A DNA stretch of 64,000 nt, taken from positions 1,674,001-1,738,000 of the forward strand of contig NZ_CP089975.1 of the NCBI RefSeq assembly GCF_029581575.1, given 5' to 3'. Made by a program: the position numbers and the translations under genes. Positions 29,553 through 41,743 of the stretch are shown here, piece by piece (within the stretch, counting starts at the first letter, position 1; the number at the start of each line of letters is the position of its first letter). This stretch comes from Moraxella nasibovis (GTDB taxonomy: Bacteria > Pseudomonadota > Gammaproteobacteria > Pseudomonadales > Moraxellaceae). The notes beneath the pieces are model-generated. The model was not told where the DNA came from, did no database searches, and saw nothing but the letters and a program-made list of their open reading frames with translations.

Positions 29553-31010
29553 ATGAAAGTCGCTACGTTTGACCCAAAAGCACACCAAATCACCACCCAA
29601 AACACCCCTGTGGCAATGACCGCCCCACAAGACAACACTTCGCAAGACAGCAGTGCCAAAAAAGTCTATATCGTCACCCAAGGCTGTCAGATGAACGAGT
29701 ACGACTCTGAAAAAATGGGCGATGTGTTGGGTCAGTCGCACGGCATGATCATCACCCGTGACATCAACGAAGCGGATGTGCTGATCATGAACACCTGCTC
29801 TATCCGTGAAAAAGCCCAAGAAAAGGTGTTTAGTGAGCTGGGTCGCTGGCGTAAATTAAAAGAAAAAAATCCCAATCTCATCATCGGCGTGGGCGGCTGT
29901 GTGGCAAGCCAAGAAGGCGATAATATCCAAAAACGCGCCCCTTATGTGGATATGGTGTTTGGACCGCAGACTTTGCACCGCTTGCCCGAGCTGTATGAAC
30001 AATCGACCAAACAGTCTGCCGAAATCCCAAAAAATCGCATTGGTGTGGTTGATGTGTCCTTCCCAAGCATTGAAAAGTTTGACTTTTTGCCAGAGCCAAA
30101 GGTCGAAGGATACAAGGCGTTCGTCTCCATCATGGAAGGCTGTTCAAAATACTGTTCGTTTTGTGTCGTGCCTTATACGCGTGGCGAAGAGCTGTCTCGT
30201 CCGCTTGACGATGTGCTTGCTGAGATTGATAGTCTGGCTGCACAAGGTGTGCGTGAGATCAACCTGCTTGGACAAAATGTCAATGGCTATCGTGGCGAAA
30301 AAGACGATGGCACGATTTGCCGTTTTAGCGAGCTGCTTCATTATGTGTCGCACATTGATGGCATTGAACGCATTCGCTACACGACAAGCCACCCGCTTGA
30401 GTTTACCGATGATATTATTGATGCCTATAAAGTGCTGCCAAAACTGGTGTCGCATTTGCACCTGCCTGTCCAATCTGGCTCAAACAATGTCCTGGCGGCA
30501 ATGAAACGCAATCACACCATTGATGTTTATATCAATCAAATCAATAAGTTAAAAGCGGTGCGTCCTGATTTGCACTTATCTAGCGACTTTATCATCGGCT
30601 TTCCAGGCGAGACGGACAGCGATTTTAATGACACGCTACAACTTGCCAAAGATTTGGACTTTGACCATTCTTATAGCTTTATTTATTCAAAACGCCCTGG
30701 CACGCCTGCGTCAGATTTGCCTGATGATGTGAGCCTTGAAACCAAAAAAGCACGCCTTGCTGAATTTCAAGAAGTCATCAAAGAATCCACCTTTGCCAAG
30801 ACTCGTGCGATGGTCGGTCAAGTGGTGCGTGTGCTGGTCGAAGAGCGAGCCAACCGCCGAAATGGCTATCTACACGGCACGGCGGACAACACTCGTTCGG
30901 TGATTTTTAAGGGTGGCGACGAGCTACTTGGCAAATTCGTCAATGTGCGTATCGATCAGGCGATCAGTATGCATCTGGTGGAAGGCGAGCTTGTAGAAGT
31001 GCTGGGCTGA
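29553..31010 (+). CDS. miaB: tRNA-2-methylthio-N6-isopentenyladenosine synthase MiaB
   Basis: 485 residues. N-terminal UPF0004 domain with three cluster Cys ([33 protein letters not shown]), radical SAM CxxxCxxC in [20 protein letters not shown], and a C-terminal TRAM domain ([11 protein letters not shown]...). It methylthiolates i6A37 of tRNAs. The open frame extends upstream to 29436, but MKVATFDP at 29553 follows the promoter element and gives a normal length with a low-complexity N-terminal tail of about 35 residues. Its partner miaA is not here. Confidence 0.93.
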   Translation: MKVATFDPKAHQITTQNTPVAMTAPQDNTSQDSSAKKVYIVTQGCQMNEYDSEKMGDVLGQSHGMIITRDINEADVLIMNTCSIREKAQEKVFSELGRWRKLKEKNPNLIIGVGGCVASQEGDNIQKRAPYVDMVFGPQTLHRLPELYEQSTKQSAEIPKNRIGVVDVSFPSIEKFDFLPEPKVEGYKAFVSIMEGCSKYCSFCVVPYTRGEELSRPLDDVLAEIDSLAAQGVREINLLGQNVNGYRGEKDDGTICRFSELLHYVSHIDGIERIRYTTSHPLEFTDDIIDAYKVLPKLVSHLHLPVQSGSNNVLAAMKRNHTIDVYINQINKLKAVRPDLHLSSDFIIGFPGETDSDFNDTLQLAKDLDFDHSYSFIYSKRPGTPASDLPDDVSLETKKARLAEFQEVIKESTFAKTRAMVGQVVRVLVEERANRRNGYLHGTADNTRSVIFKGGDELLGKFVNVRIDQAISMHLVEGELVEVLG

Positions 31011-31077
31011 TGTGGTGATGGCAGCTGCCATTTTATAAAACAACTTTAAAACTGTATTTCTACAAAACACCTACATT

Positions 31078-31109
31078 TGAGCAAGGTTTACGCCTTGCTC
31101 ATTTTTTTG
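31078..31109 (+). terminator. Terminator after miaB
   Basis: Perfect stem TGAGCAAGG / CCTTGCTCA with a TTTACG loop and T7 run. Confidence 0.88.
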
Positions 31110-31201
31110 ACTGTGTTACAATCATGGCATCGGTCGCAAGTCATTTAGGGGGTTTACGCCCCTCGCCACCGACATCACAAAAACCAAAAAAGGAGAAAGT
31201 C

Positions 31202-31450
31202 ATGCTTGGTGAAATCGAATACAACATCAATCAATTATTTGCTCAACTGGGCTTGGAAAGCTCAGATGAGGCAATCGAAGCATTCATCCGTGAAAATCAG
31301 CTACCTCAAGAAACCAAGCTGGTTGATGCGCCCTTTTGGAGCGAGCAACAACGCGCCTTTTTAAAAGAAGGCTTTGAGTTAAATGCCGTGTGGGTTGTGC
31401 CGATTGATGAATTGAATGTGCGCTTACACGAAGACGCCATGTCAGAATAA
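31202..31450 (+). CDS. DUF2789 family protein
   Basis: 82 residues. NINQLFAQLGLESSDEAIEAF, APFWSEQQRAFLKEG and IDELNVRLHED match the small DUF2789 family of gammaproteobacteria. The frame is open back to 31124, but AAGGAGAAAGTC directly precedes ATG 31202. Acidic, cytosolic, no known function. A terminator on each side makes it a single-gene unit. Confidence 0.82.
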   Translation: MLGEIEYNINQLFAQLGLESSDEAIEAFIRENQLPQETKLVDAPFWSEQQRAFLKEGFELNAVWVVPIDELNVRLHEDAMSE

Positions 31451-31479
31451 GATCACCCCAAGATCATCAGTCAATCTCA

Positions 31480-31506
31480 AATCTCTGTTTTTACAGAGAT
31501 TTTTTA
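31480..31506 (+). terminator. Terminator after the DUF2789 gene
   Basis: AATCTCTGT / ACAGAGATT hairpin with T6 tail. Confidence 0.88.
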
Positions 31507-31653
31507 TGTCAAGGGCAGCTTGGGTGCTGATATAGTTACCTCAAAATGTCATGCCATTTGTAGCGTGTTGCATAGGCCCTTACAAACATTGACTTATCAC
31601 AGTCATTTACCCTCTCCACGCCCAAAATAAATTTTTGTAGCGATCAGGGGGCA

Positions 31654-31688
31654 TAAAAAAACCCAAACGGCTTGTTTGGGTTTTTTTG
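31654..31688 (-). terminator. Terminator after glnA
   Basis: AAACCCAAAC / GTTTGGGTTT hairpin with A- and T-runs on both sides; works for leftward glnA and could act in both directions. Confidence 0.87.
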
Positions 31689-31701
31689 GCGATCACAAAC
31701 A

Positions 31702-33132
31702 TCACAAAGAATAATACATCTCAAATTCCAGTGGGTGCGGCGCCATTTGCAGACGGCGGACTTCTTCGTATTTAAAGTCGATGTAGCTGTCAATCCAATC
31801 TTGGCTAAACACACCGCCACGAGTCAAAAATTCGCAGTCAGCACGCAATGCTTCTAGTGCCTCATCCAATGACGCACAGACGGTCGGAATGAGTGCATCT
31901 TCTTCTGGTGGTAGGTCGTATAGGTTTTTGGTGGCAGGTTCGCCTGGGTCAATTTTATTTTGGATGCCATCAAGACCTGCCATGAGCAGTGCTGAGAATG
32001 CCAAATATGGGTTTGCCATCGGGTCGGGGAAACGAGCCTCAATGCGGCGAGCCTTGGCGCTGTTGACGGCAGGGATACGGATCGATGCCGAGCGGTTTTT
32101 GGCAGAATAGGCAAGCTTGACAGGCGCTTCAAAGTGTGGCACCAGACGCTTGTATGAGTTGGTTGATGGGTTGCAGATGGCATTAAGGGCTTTGGCGTGC
32201 TTGATGATACCACCGATATAGTACAAAGCGGTCTCAGAAAGTCCTGCATAGCCGTCGCCTGCAAATAGGTTTTCACCATCCTTCCAGATAGACTGATGCA
32301 CATGCATACCGCTACCATTATCGCCCATCAAAGGCTTTGGCATGAAGGTGGCTGTCTGCCCAAAGCTTGCCGCCACATTGTGAATGATGTATTTCATGTC
32401 CTGCGTCCAGTCGGCACGCTGCACCAAAGTGCTAAACTTCGTGCCAATCTCCATCTGACCTGCGGTGGCGACCTCGCCATGATGCACCTCAACAGGGATG
32501 CCGATTTGTTCTAAGAGGCGAGTCATCATCGAACGCAAATCCTGACCTTTGTCAATCGGCGCTAGGCTAAAATAATTGCCCTTGACAAATGGACGGTGTC
32601 CTAAGTTTAGACCCAATGCTTGTGAATCTTGGGCTTGACCACTGCTCCATGCGGCACGGTCCGAGTGAATCTTAAAGCGAGTACCGCTCATGTCGGTCTC
32701 AAATTCTACGCCATCAAACACAAAAAACTCAGGCTCAGGTCCAAAGAATGCTGTATCGCCAATGCCAGTGGCTTTTAGGTATTCTTCAGCACGCTTAGCA
32801 ATCGAGCGTGGGTCTCTGTCATAGCCTTGACCGCTGGTCGGATCGATGACATCGCAGGTCATGACCACAGTCGCATCGTCATAAAATGGGTCAAGATAAG
32901 CGGTGCTAGGATCGGCGATGAGCTGCATGTCAGACGCCTGAATGCCCTTCCAGCCACCGATTGATGAGCCATCGAACGCCTGACCATCGGTGAACCACTC
33001 CTCTGGATCATCAAGAACGATGTGAGCAGGAATGGTCACATGCGCCTGCTTGCCTTTGGTGTCGGTAAATCTAAGATCGACAAACACCGCTTCGCTGTCT
33101 TTCATCAGCTGAACTGCTTTTTGAATGCTCAT
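31702..33132 (-). CDS. glnA: Glutamine synthetase type I
   Basis: 476 residues, dodecameric GSI-beta type. Seen: the N-terminal latch region [17 protein letters not shown], metal/ATP site segments [12 protein letters not shown] and [38 protein letters not shown], and the adenylylation site NLYDLPPEE (Tyr about 405) that is modified by GlnE in enteric-type regulation. The frame is open to 33153, but AGGAGT stands before ATG 33132. It assimilates ammonia together with gltBD just downstream in map order. No sigma-54 promoter (TGGC-N8-TTGC) was found in the 280 bases upstream. Confidence 0.95.
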   Translation of the reverse strand: MSIQKAVQLMKDSEAVFVDLRFTDTKGKQAHVTIPAHIVLDDPEEWFTDGQAFDGSSIGGWKGIQASDMQLIADPSTAYLDPFYDDATVVMTCDVIDPTSGQGYDRDPRSIAKRAEEYLKATGIGDTAFFGPEPEFFVFDGVEFETDMSGTRFKIHSDRAAWSSGQAQDSQALGLNLGHRPFVKGNYFSLAPIDKGQDLRSMMTRLLEQIGIPVEVHHGEVATAGQMEIGTKFSTLVQRADWTQDMKYIIHNVAASFGQTATFMPKPLMGDNGSGMHVHQSIWKDGENLFAGDGYAGLSETALYYIGGIIKHAKALNAICNPSTNSYKRLVPHFEAPVKLAYSAKNRSASIRIPAVNSAKARRIEARFPDPMANPYLAFSALLMAGLDGIQNKIDPGEPATKNLYDLPPEEDALIPTVCASLDEALEALRADCEFLTRGGVFSQDWIDSYIDFKYEEVRRLQMAPHPLEFEMYYSL

Positions 33133-33197
33133 AAGAACTCCTAAATGTGCCAAAATTGGCGGTTGGTGAAATGGTAAAGGTTATACCGAGTAAACTT

Positions 33198-33280
33198 TAA
33201 AATTCCCACAAATCTGGCGACTTTCCGTAGAGGCGAAATATTTTTCACCCCTGCCTGATCGCAGTAAAATTAAAGCTAGG
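33198..33280. repeat. Interspersed repeat, copy 1 (CCGTAG...CCTGA element)
   Basis: Runs from AAAATTCCCACAAATCTGG through TTTCCGTAGAGGCG to CCCCTGCCTGATCGCAGTAA. The same arrangement, diverged, occurs at 39697-39802. It lies in the glnA-gltD intergenic region. Confidence 0.7.
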
Positions 33281-33415
33281 TTTTACAAAAACTTTTGGCT
33301 GTGCTATCAATGAATAATGGTTCAAATCAGACGGCTTCACGGTCATTTGAGCTTAATATGCTTGCTTGGTTTTAAATAAAATTGACCAATCACATCAAAC
33401 CGCTTAGCCCACTCC

Positions 33416-34849
<1,434 letters not shown>

Positions 34850-34930
34850 CTATAAATTTTTGCTTTGGGTGGATTTGCCAAAGCCCAATCTTTGACAAAT
34901 CTGCCTGTATGTTCAGCGGACAAGCGGTGG

Positions 34931-37900
34931 TTAAGCCGTGATTTGACGAAGTTCGACCACTTTTCTTTGCTTATGCCCAAGCAAGGCGTGAACATCAACA
35001 GTCTTTGGCTTGACCAGCTTAAAGCGAGTGCTGGCATTCTCCCAGTCGGACAATAGCGCCTGCCCAATCACACTCATCGTAAGACTGATGTGGCGAGCGA
35101 TGAGTCCACGCAGATGCTCTTGATGCGTCGGCAAATCTGCCAATGACAGCACTTCCACCATCTCGGTATTGACGCATTTGGTGAAGTTGTCATCTTCATC
35201 AAGCACATAGGCATAGCCACCTGTCATGCCTGCCCCAAAGTTAATACCTGTCTTGCCCAGCACCACGACCGCACCGCCTGTCATGTATTCACAGCCGTTA
35301 TCGCCGATGCCTTCAACGATGGCAGTCGCCCCAGAGTTACGCACGGCAAAGCGCTCACCTGCACGCCCTGACAAGAACAGCTCGCCGCCAGTCGCACCGT
35401 ACAGACAGGTATTGCCTGCGATGGTCGCTTCATGTGGCAAGAAGCTTACGCCCTGATGCGGCTTGATGACAATGCGACCGCCCGCCATGCCCTTACCGAC
35501 ATAGTCGTTGGCATCGCCTGTTAGGGTAAGGTTGATACCCCCTGTCAGCCACACGCCAAGGCTTTGTCCTGCCGTGCCGTTTAGGGCGATGTCATAAGTC
35601 GTCTTAGAGCCACGGTTGCCGTGCGTTTTGGCGATTTGACCTGCAAGGCTTGCACCGATACTGCGGTCGGTGTTTTTGACATCAAAGCTCATCGACACCG
35701 TCTTATCGCCATTGTCGCTTTCATGCTCAATGCGTGAGCTAGACAGAATCTGTGCGTTCAGCTCGCCTTTATCAAACGGCGGGTTCGCCTGCGTGCAGTA
35801 GCGGCTACTGCCTGCTGGTACAGCTGGAGCGTATAGCAAGGCTTGCAAGGTCAGCTTTTGCTGTTTGGCGGTATTGCCTTGTAAAATTTCAAGCAAATCG
35901 GTGCGACCAACCAAATCATTAAACTCTGACACACCAAGACTTGCCATGATTTGTCGCACATCTTGGGCGATGAATTTAAAGTAGTTCATCGCTTTTTCTT
36001 TATCGCCGTGATAGTGATTGTCTCGCAAGGTCTTATCTTGGGTTGCCACACCTGTGGCGCAGTTGTTCAGATGGCAAATACGCAGATAACGACAGCCGAG
36101 CGCCACCATTGGACCTGTGCCAAAACCAAAGCTCTCCGCTCCCAAAAGTGCCGCCTTGACGACATCCAGCCCTGTTTTTAGACCGCCATCGACTTGCAAA
36201 CGAACCTTGTGGCGTAAGTTGTTTTCAAGCAAGGCTTGATGTGCCTCAGCCAGACCAAGCTCCCACGGACTGCCTGCGTATTTGACGCTAGAAATCGGAC
36301 TTGCCCCTGTGCCACCATCATAGCCTGCGATGGTAATGAGATCGGCATAGGCTTTTGCCACGCCTGTGGCGATCGTACCAACGCCTGCCAAAGACACCAG
36401 TTTGACTGAAATCAAGGCTTTTGGATTGATTTGTTTTAAATCAAAAATTAACTGAGCCAAATCCTCGATAGAATAAATGTCATGATGCGGTGGCGGCGAG
36501 ATGAGTGTTGAGCCTGGCACGGCATAGCGAAGCTGGGCGATGTAAGGCGTTACCTTGTCGCCTGGCAGCTGTCCGCCCTCGCCAGGTTTTGCCCCTTGGG
36601 CGACTTTAATCTGAATGACATCAGCGCTCATCAAATAAGCCGCCGTCACCCCAAAACGCCCTGACGCCACCTGCTTAATGCGTGAAACCTTATCCGTGCC
36701 ATAGCGAGCAGGGTCTTCACCGCCCTCGCCTGAGTTTGAAAATCCGCCCAAGCCATTCATCGCCTGTGCCAGCGACTCGTGCGCCTCTGGGCTTAATGCA
36801 CCGATGGAGATGGCGGCTGAGTCAAAGCGTTTGTAAAGATTGTCCGCAGATTCCACTTCATCGACTGAGATGGGTGTTTGCTCTTTGAGCTTTAACAAAT
36901 CTCGCAAGGTCATGGCATCTCGCTCATTGACCGCTTTTTTGTAGCGTTCATAGTCGGCATAGTCGCCACTATTGACCGCTTGTTGTAGAGTATTGACGAC
37001 TTCTGGGTTGTAGGCGTGATACTCAGCATTTGGCTTGAATTTCAACAGTCCGCCAGCAGGCACAGGCACACTGGCTCGCCATGCCTCCTTACCCACCTTG
37101 ACAAGCTGGTCTTCAATGTCGGCAAAGTCCGCCCCACCAATGCGACTGACCATGCCATCAAAGCATACTTTGCCAATCTCATCGCCCAAACCCACGATTT
37201 CAAACAGTCTGGCACAGCGATAAGACGACACACAAGAGATGCCCATTTTTGACATGATTTTGTACAGACCTTTGTTGATGCTGTATCTAAAATTGGCATG
37301 TACCGTGCGAATGTCTTTGTCAATCGCCCCGATATTTACCATGTGAGCAAGTGATTCATACGCCAAATACGGATAAACAGCGGTCGCACCAAGTCCGATC
37401 AGTACGGCAAAATGGTGCGGGTTGCGTGGCTCGCCAGACTCTACGATGATGTTGGCATCACAGCGTAGATTATTGGCAACCAAATAATTTTGTAGCATAC
37501 CCACCGCCATCGCTGATGGGATAGGCAGGCGAGATTTTGCCAGATTTCTGTCCGAGACGATGAGTAGCACCGCCCCATCTTTGATCGCCTTTTGTGCGTC
37601 ATCGGCTAGGCGTGCCAAGGCACTTTGTAGGCTTTCGTTACTTGGGTCAAAAGTGGCGTCCAGTCGTGCGTGCTGATAATGCTCAGCAGGCAGATTTAGA
37701 ATTTGCATCATGTCCGAATGCACCAAAATCGGCGAGTCAAAATTGACACGGCTAGACATACCTTCTGCCTCAAAGAACACACTCATCTCACGACCAATGC
37801 TCGTGGTTAGGCTCATGACATGCGCCTCACGCAAAGGGTCGATGGGTGGGTTGGTGACTTGGGCGAAATACTGACGGAAATAATCAAACAACACACGCGG

Positions 37901-39409
37901 ACGATGGGACAGCACCGCAAAAGGCGTGTCATCACCCATAGAGCCGATCGCCTCTTGACCATCCTCGCCCATCACACGAATGATGCTTTCAAGCTCTTCT
38001 TGGTCGTACAAAAACTGCTTTTGGTAGCTTGCCAGAGTATCGCTATCCATCTGCGCCTTGCCAATTTCCTCATCAGCCACCTCACTAAATGGCGTGAGTT
38101 TTTTCACATTTTTGTCAAGCCATGCACGGTATGGGTGGCGGTCTTTAAGCTCGCTGTCAATTTCATGAGAATGCAAGATTTTACCCAGCTTGGTGTCAAT
38201 CACCAAAAGCTGACCTGGTCCGACACGCCCTTTTTCCACCACTTCGTCAGGGGCATAATCCCAAATGCCCACCTCAGATGCGATGGTGATCAGGCGGTCT
38301 TGGGTGATGACAAAGCGTGCAGGGCGCAGTCCATTTCTATCAAGGTTACACGCCGCATAGCGACCGTCCGACAGCACGATGCCCGCAGGTCCGTCCCACG
38401 GCTCCATGTGCATGGAGTTAAAATCATAAAACGCTCGCAAATCATCGTCCATCACAGGGTTTTTTTGCCATGCAGGTGGCACAAGCAGTCGCATCGCACG
38501 GAACAAGTCCATGCCGCCACACACGAACACTTCTAGCATGTTATCCAGCGAGCTAGAATCCGAATCGGTCTCATTGACAAAGGGCGCAGCAGTCTGCAAA
38601 TCGGCGATGAGCGGCGTGCGATATTTATAAGCTCGAGCCCTAGCCCATGCACGGTTGCCTGAGATGGTGTTGATCTCGCCGTTATGGGCAAGATAGCGAA
38701 ACGGCTGAGCCAATCGCCAGCGTGGCTGGGTGTTGGTACTAAACCGCTGATGAAACAGCGCAATCGCCGACTGCATACGAAGGTCGCCCAAATCAGGATA
38801 AAACTTCGTCAAGTCCTTTGGCATGCACAGACCCTTATAGATGATGGTCTGATTGGAAAAACTACAAATATAAAAATCTTTATTTTCGGGGGTTTCAAGG
38901 CGTTTTTCGATGCGGCGGCGAGTCACAAACAGGCGTCTTTGTAGGTCTCTGACGCTCCAGCCGTTTGGGGCATTGATGAACACTTGGCAGATTTTTGGCA
39001 TTTCTGCCAAGGCAATCTCACCAAGCACGCTTGGATTGACAGGCACATCACGCCAATGAGCCACCGACAAAGTCTCAGCGGTCAGCTCTTCATTGATGAC
39101 ATCAATGCACGCTTTGGCAAGCGCCTCGTCATTGGGCAAAAAAATCTGTCCCACCGCAAAATTGCCCGCCAGCACAAAGCCTGACTCACTGGCAATGGTG
39201 CGAAAAAAGCTGACTGGCAACTGCAAGGACAGACCACAGCCATCGCCCGTCTTACCATCTGATAAAATCGCCCCACGGTGTTGCATTCTGGCAAGCCCCA
39301 AAATGGCATTTCGCACCACTTTGTGACTTGGCACGCCGTCAATATTAGCAATCAAACCAAAGCCGCAGTTTTCTTTTGGCTCGTGGCGGTTATAAAGTGC
39401 GTTGGTCAT
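34931..39409 (-). CDS. gltB: Glutamate synthase large (alpha) subunit
   Basis: 1492 residues from ATG 39409 (the open frame starts 51 bases earlier). The class II glutaminase nucleophile is Cys15 (ENCGFGLIANIDG), so a 14-residue propeptide must be removed. Then come the central domain, the FMN domain (MSADVIQIKVAQGAKPGEGG, AGYDGGTGASPISSVKYAG), the 3Fe-4S cysteines in CRYLRICHLNNCATG, and the C-terminal GXGXG beta-helix (GATGGELFLSGRAGERFAVRN, GGAVVVLGKTGINFGAGMTGG). It makes two glutamates from glutamine and 2-oxoglutarate. Confidence 0.95.
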   Translation of the reverse strand: MTNALYNRHEPKENCGFGLIANIDGVPSHKVVRNAILGLARMQHRGAILSDGKTGDGCGLSLQLPVSFFRTIASESGFVLAGNFAVGQIFLPNDEALAKACIDVINEELTAETLSVAHWRDVPVNPSVLGEIALAEMPKICQVFINAPNGWSVRDLQRRLFVTRRRIEKRLETPENKDFYICSFSNQTIIYKGLCMPKDLTKFYPDLGDLRMQSAIALFHQRFSTNTQPRWRLAQPFRYLAHNGEINTISGNRAWARARAYKYRTPLIADLQTAAPFVNETDSDSSSLDNMLEVFVCGGMDLFRAMRLLVPPAWQKNPVMDDDLRAFYDFNSMHMEPWDGPAGIVLSDGRYAACNLDRNGLRPARFVITQDRLITIASEVGIWDYAPDEVVEKGRVGPGQLLVIDTKLGKILHSHEIDSELKDRHPYRAWLDKNVKKLTPFSEVADEEIGKAQMDSDTLASYQKQFLYDQEELESIIRVMGEDGQEAIGSMGDDTPFAVLSHRPRVLFDYFRQYFAQVTNPPIDPLREAHVMSLTTSIGREMSVFFEAEGMSSRVNFDSPILVHSDMMQILNLPAEHYQHARLDATFDPSNESLQSALARLADDAQKAIKDGAVLLIVSDRNLAKSRLPIPSAMAVGMLQNYLVANNLRCDANIIVESGEPRNPHHFAVLIGLGATAVYPYLAYESLAHMVNIGAIDKDIRTVHANFRYSINKGLYKIMSKMGISCVSSYRCARLFEIVGLGDEIGKVCFDGMVSRIGGADFADIEDQLVKVGKEAWRASVPVPAGGLLKFKPNAEYHAYNPEVVNTLQQAVNSGDYADYERYKKAVNERDAMTLRDLLKLKEQTPISVDEVESADNLYKRFDSAAISIGALSPEAHESLAQAMNGLGGFSNSGEGGEDPARYGTDKVSRIKQVASGRFGVTAAYLMSADVIQIKVAQGAKPGEGGQLPGDKVTPYIAQLRYAVPGSTLISPPPHHDIYSIEDLAQLIFDLKQINPKALISVKLVSLAGVGTIATGVAKAYADLITIAGYDGGTGASPISSVKYAGSPWELGLAEAHQALLENNLRHKVRLQVDGGLKTGLDVVKAALLGAESFGFGTGPMVALGCRYLRICHLNNCATGVATQDKTLRDNHYHGDKEKAMNYFKFIAQDVRQIMASLGVSEFNDLVGRTDLLEILQGNTAKQQKLTLQALLYAPAVPAGSSRYCTQANPPFDKGELNAQILSSSRIEHESDNGDKTVSMSFDVKNTDRSIGASLAGQIAKTHGNRGSKTTYDIALNGTAGQSLGVWLTGGINLTLTGDANDYVGKGMAGGRIVIKPHQGVSFLPHEATIAGNTCLYGATGGELFLSGRAGERFAVRNSGATAIVEGIGDNGCEYMTGGAVVVLGKTGINFGAGMTGGYAYVLDEDDNFTKCVNTEMVEVLSLADLPTHQEHLRGLIARHISLTMSVIGQALLSDWENASTRFKLVKPKTVDVHALLGHKQRKVVELRQITA

Positions 39410-39611
39410 ACAATCTCCACCAAAAAAAATTTGCTCGCCAAACTGAACGCAATGCATCAATCATCGCTTATTCATCAGTTTTTATTATGCTAGCATTTGT
39501 TATGTTTATGAATGGCGGTATTATAGTTATTTTTAAAATAAATTTATATAGGTATCATAAAAAATGATAAATAAAGCAATCTTTCAATAAAAATCTGATA
39601 AATTTGCCAAT

Positions 39612-39639
39612 AAAAAAAACCCCAAGCATTTCTTGGGGT
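39612..39639 (-). terminator. Leftward terminator, probably for the MscS-type gene
   Basis: ACCCCAAG / CTTGGGGT with a five-base loop; eight A on the plus strand become the U-run of a leftward transcript. Confidence 0.8.
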
Positions 39640-39696
39640 CTTAAAAATAGGCGGTGATCGCATGAGAATTTATATGCACTGAGAAATTTTAAAGCG

Positions 39697-39802
39697 AATT
39701 TTAAATTACCACAAGTTAAACCACTGTCCGTAGGGGTTAATTGCAATTAGTAGGGGCTAATTGCAATTAGCCCCTACCTGACCACAGCAAAATTTAGATT
39801 TG
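39697..39802. repeat. Interspersed repeat, copy 2, with a 28-bp perfect palindrome
   Basis: Related to 33198-33280. Its core has a 20-bp unit (GTAGGGGTTAATTGCAATTA, 39730-39749) followed by GTAGGGGCTAATTG / CAATTAGCCCCTAC, a perfect 28-bp palindrome at 39750-39777, then CCTGACCACAGCAAAATTTA. Confidence 0.8.
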
Positions 39803-39958
39803 GTTCATGTGATGGCTTATGTGGCAATTTTACTTCAAAGTCTGCCAAATCCGTTCGCCATAAACCTGCCTGCCGATAGCGGTTTTCTGCCAGGCTCTCC
39901 AAGCTCAGCTCAGACAAAATGACTAAATTGTGTTATGTTTTGGAGCTGATTGACCATA

Positions 39959-41578
39959 TCATTTTTCAAAGTCTCTCACATCATCCTGCTGCAAATGCAC
40001 GCTTTGGCTGGGCAGAGCGTGCTTGACGGCATATTGTTCAAGCTGAGCCAAGATGTCCACGATCAGCTCGCTTTGCTTACCATAAAACTCAATCACCCCA
40101 CCAGCATTGATGTAGCAGCGCATCTGCACCACAAAGCAGTCTTGACGCATCTCGGTGATGTGTACCTGCGTCCATTCATCATTTACATGGTCATGTCCGC
40201 TGATGAACATCTGTATGCCACGAATCATTCTGGCAAGCTCGTCAGGGTCGGCATCTCGAGCGATGTATAAATTATGCAGAAAATGAAACATATCACGAGT
40301 GGCATAGTTTTCGATTTGCATGGAAGAAAACTCGCCATTTGGGACGGTCACCACCGTACGATTGAGCGTGCGAATGCGACTAGAACGAATGCCAATGTCA
40401 ATCACCGTGCCTTCAAGATTGCCAAAACGGCAATAATCTCCCACTCGCACAGGACGGTCGGCGACCACCACGACAGAACCGATGAGATTTTCGATGGTTT
40501 TTTGCGCACCAAAGGCAAGCGCCAGACCGCCCACCCCAAGCGCTGCAATCCCTGTCGTCAGATCAAAGCCCAAATTACCCAAGATGATGATGAGCGCCAA
40601 AATGAGCATCAGCGCCTTGGCAACTTTACGCATCAGACTTAAAATAGACAGCTGCTCTGGGCGATTGCGCTTTAAGCTCATTGCCTCAGCCCGCCCAAAC
40701 AGCGCATCGATGAGACGCAGCATCAGCCACGCTGTCGCACCCCATGCAATGACATCTTTAAAACGACCAAAAGACGCGCGTAAAGTTACTGGTACGCCTG
40801 CTCGCAACATGATTTCAGGCAAAAGCATTGCCACGATGATGAGCGCCAGTGGCATGATGACGGTCGGTGTGATGCGATAGACCTTACCGCTTGCCGTCTG
40901 ATATACAAGCTTAGTCAGCCAGTACAGCAGCCACACGAGCGCATAGACGACCAGATACGCCCCCACCACCAAGATGATGAGCGCTAAGATGTCACCAACA
41001 TTCGCCCCAAACACTTGATGGCGACTGACTTCATCAAGATCTAGACGCTGAGCAAGCGTGGGGGTAGATTTGGTGGTCTGCGGCAGCTTAGCAAGCGTCT
41101 CTTTGGAAAACTGCCAATACACCGCCCCATCGTCGCTTTCACGGCGTACCATCAAAATGTCAATATGCTCATTCATCAGCTGAATCTCGCCCACCTTATC
41201 GACATCCACAGGCAAGTGATCTGACAAATCACCCATGACATCAGCACTGATTTGCAAATCAGGAGCGAGCCTACCACCTGCATCCAGCGCTTTTTTAAAA
41301 CGGCGGACGATTTCCTCATCGGAAGTCTTGGTGCCCGACAGATAACGCCCGTCCAAATAGTTTGCCGCAAGGGCTGCGTCATCAGCGGCGATTGCCTTCA
41401 TGAATCCTTGCACCGCCCCTCTTGGTGTCTCTCGCCCAAAAGTATCCCTAGGCTTAGACTCCGCCTGTGTGGCGACAGGATTTAGCACCCCTTTGGCGGA
41501 GCTGGCATGACTGATGGGCGCCAGTAGCCACACCACCGCCATCAGCATCGACAGCACCATCTTTTGCATCACATTCAT
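39959..41578 (-). CDS. MscS-family mechanosensitive channel (large form)
   Basis: About 539 residues. Signal peptide (ending SHASSAKG), a periplasmic domain of about 170 residues, then several membrane helices and the MscS pore/beta region: LTTGIAALGVGGLALAFGAQKTIENLIGSVVVVADRPVRVGDYCRFGNLEGTV... shown in parts, with the Gly/Ala-packed pore helix AALGVGGLALAFGAQ and the MscS hallmark PVRVGDYCRFG followed by IDIGIRSSRIRTLNRTVVTVPNG, about residues 340-420. It releases solutes on membrane tension. It opens at GTG 41581; ATG 41578 with GAGG upstream is preferred. Stand-alone gene. Confidence 0.86.
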   Translation of the reverse strand: MNVMQKMVLSMLMAVVWLLAPISHASSAKGVLNPVATQAESKPRDTFGRETPRGAVQGFMKAIAADDAALAANYLDGRYLSGTKTSDEEIVRRFKKALDAGGRLAPDLQISADVMGDLSDHLPVDVDKVGEIQLMNEHIDILMVRRESDDGAVYWQFSKETLAKLPQTTKSTPTLAQRLDLDEVSRHQVFGANVGDILALIILVVGAYLVVYALVWLLYWLTKLVYQTASGKVYRITPTVIMPLALIIVAMLLPEIMLRAGVPVTLRASFGRFKDVIAWGATAWLMLRLIDALFGRAEAMSLKRNRPEQLSILSLMRKVAKALMLILALIIILGNLGFDLTTGIAALGVGGLALAFGAQKTIENLIGSVVVVADRPVRVGDYCRFGNLEGTVIDIGIRSSRIRTLNRTVVTVPNGEFSSMQIENYATRDMFHFLHNLYIARDADPDELARMIRGIQMFISGHDHVNDEWTQVHITEMRQDCFVVQMRCYINAGGVIEFYGKQSELIVDILAQLEQYAVKHALPSQSVHLQQDDVRDFEK

Positions 41579-41677
41579 CACGCCTCACATCATTCATTCA
41601 ACCATAAGACGCCATGCTATCAATTTTTCACAGCAAAGACAAGATGGATGCCTTGTCTAGCATGGCAACCCTCCACA

Positions 41678-41713
41678 AAAAAATCCACTTGATGTAGGCA
41701 AGTGGATTTTTTA
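41678..41713 (-). terminator. Terminator after the trimeric autotransporter gene
   Basis: AAATCCACTTG / CAAGTGGATTT hairpin flanked by A- and T-runs, 32 bases past the adhesin stop; could act in both directions. Confidence 0.85.
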
Positions 41714-41743
41714 AGTTTAAGCTGTGTTTTTCACAACAATCGA

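Larger units (their letters stand above)
39410..39958. other. Intergenic region between gltB and the MscS-type gene
   Basis: About 550 bases holding the gltB promoter region, a leftward terminator (39612-39639), and the nested palindromic repeat at 39697-39802. No gene-like frame seen. Confidence 0.6.

Noticed and set aside
33133-33415. Sigma-54 promoter for glnA
   Set aside because: No GG/GC pair with the required spacing was found on the minus strand; TGTGCCA at 33146 has no partner.
37820-38536. 238-codon plus-strand open frame inside gltB
   Set aside because: Lies wholly antisense to conserved gltB sequence; His/Arg-rich translation typical of a shadow frame.
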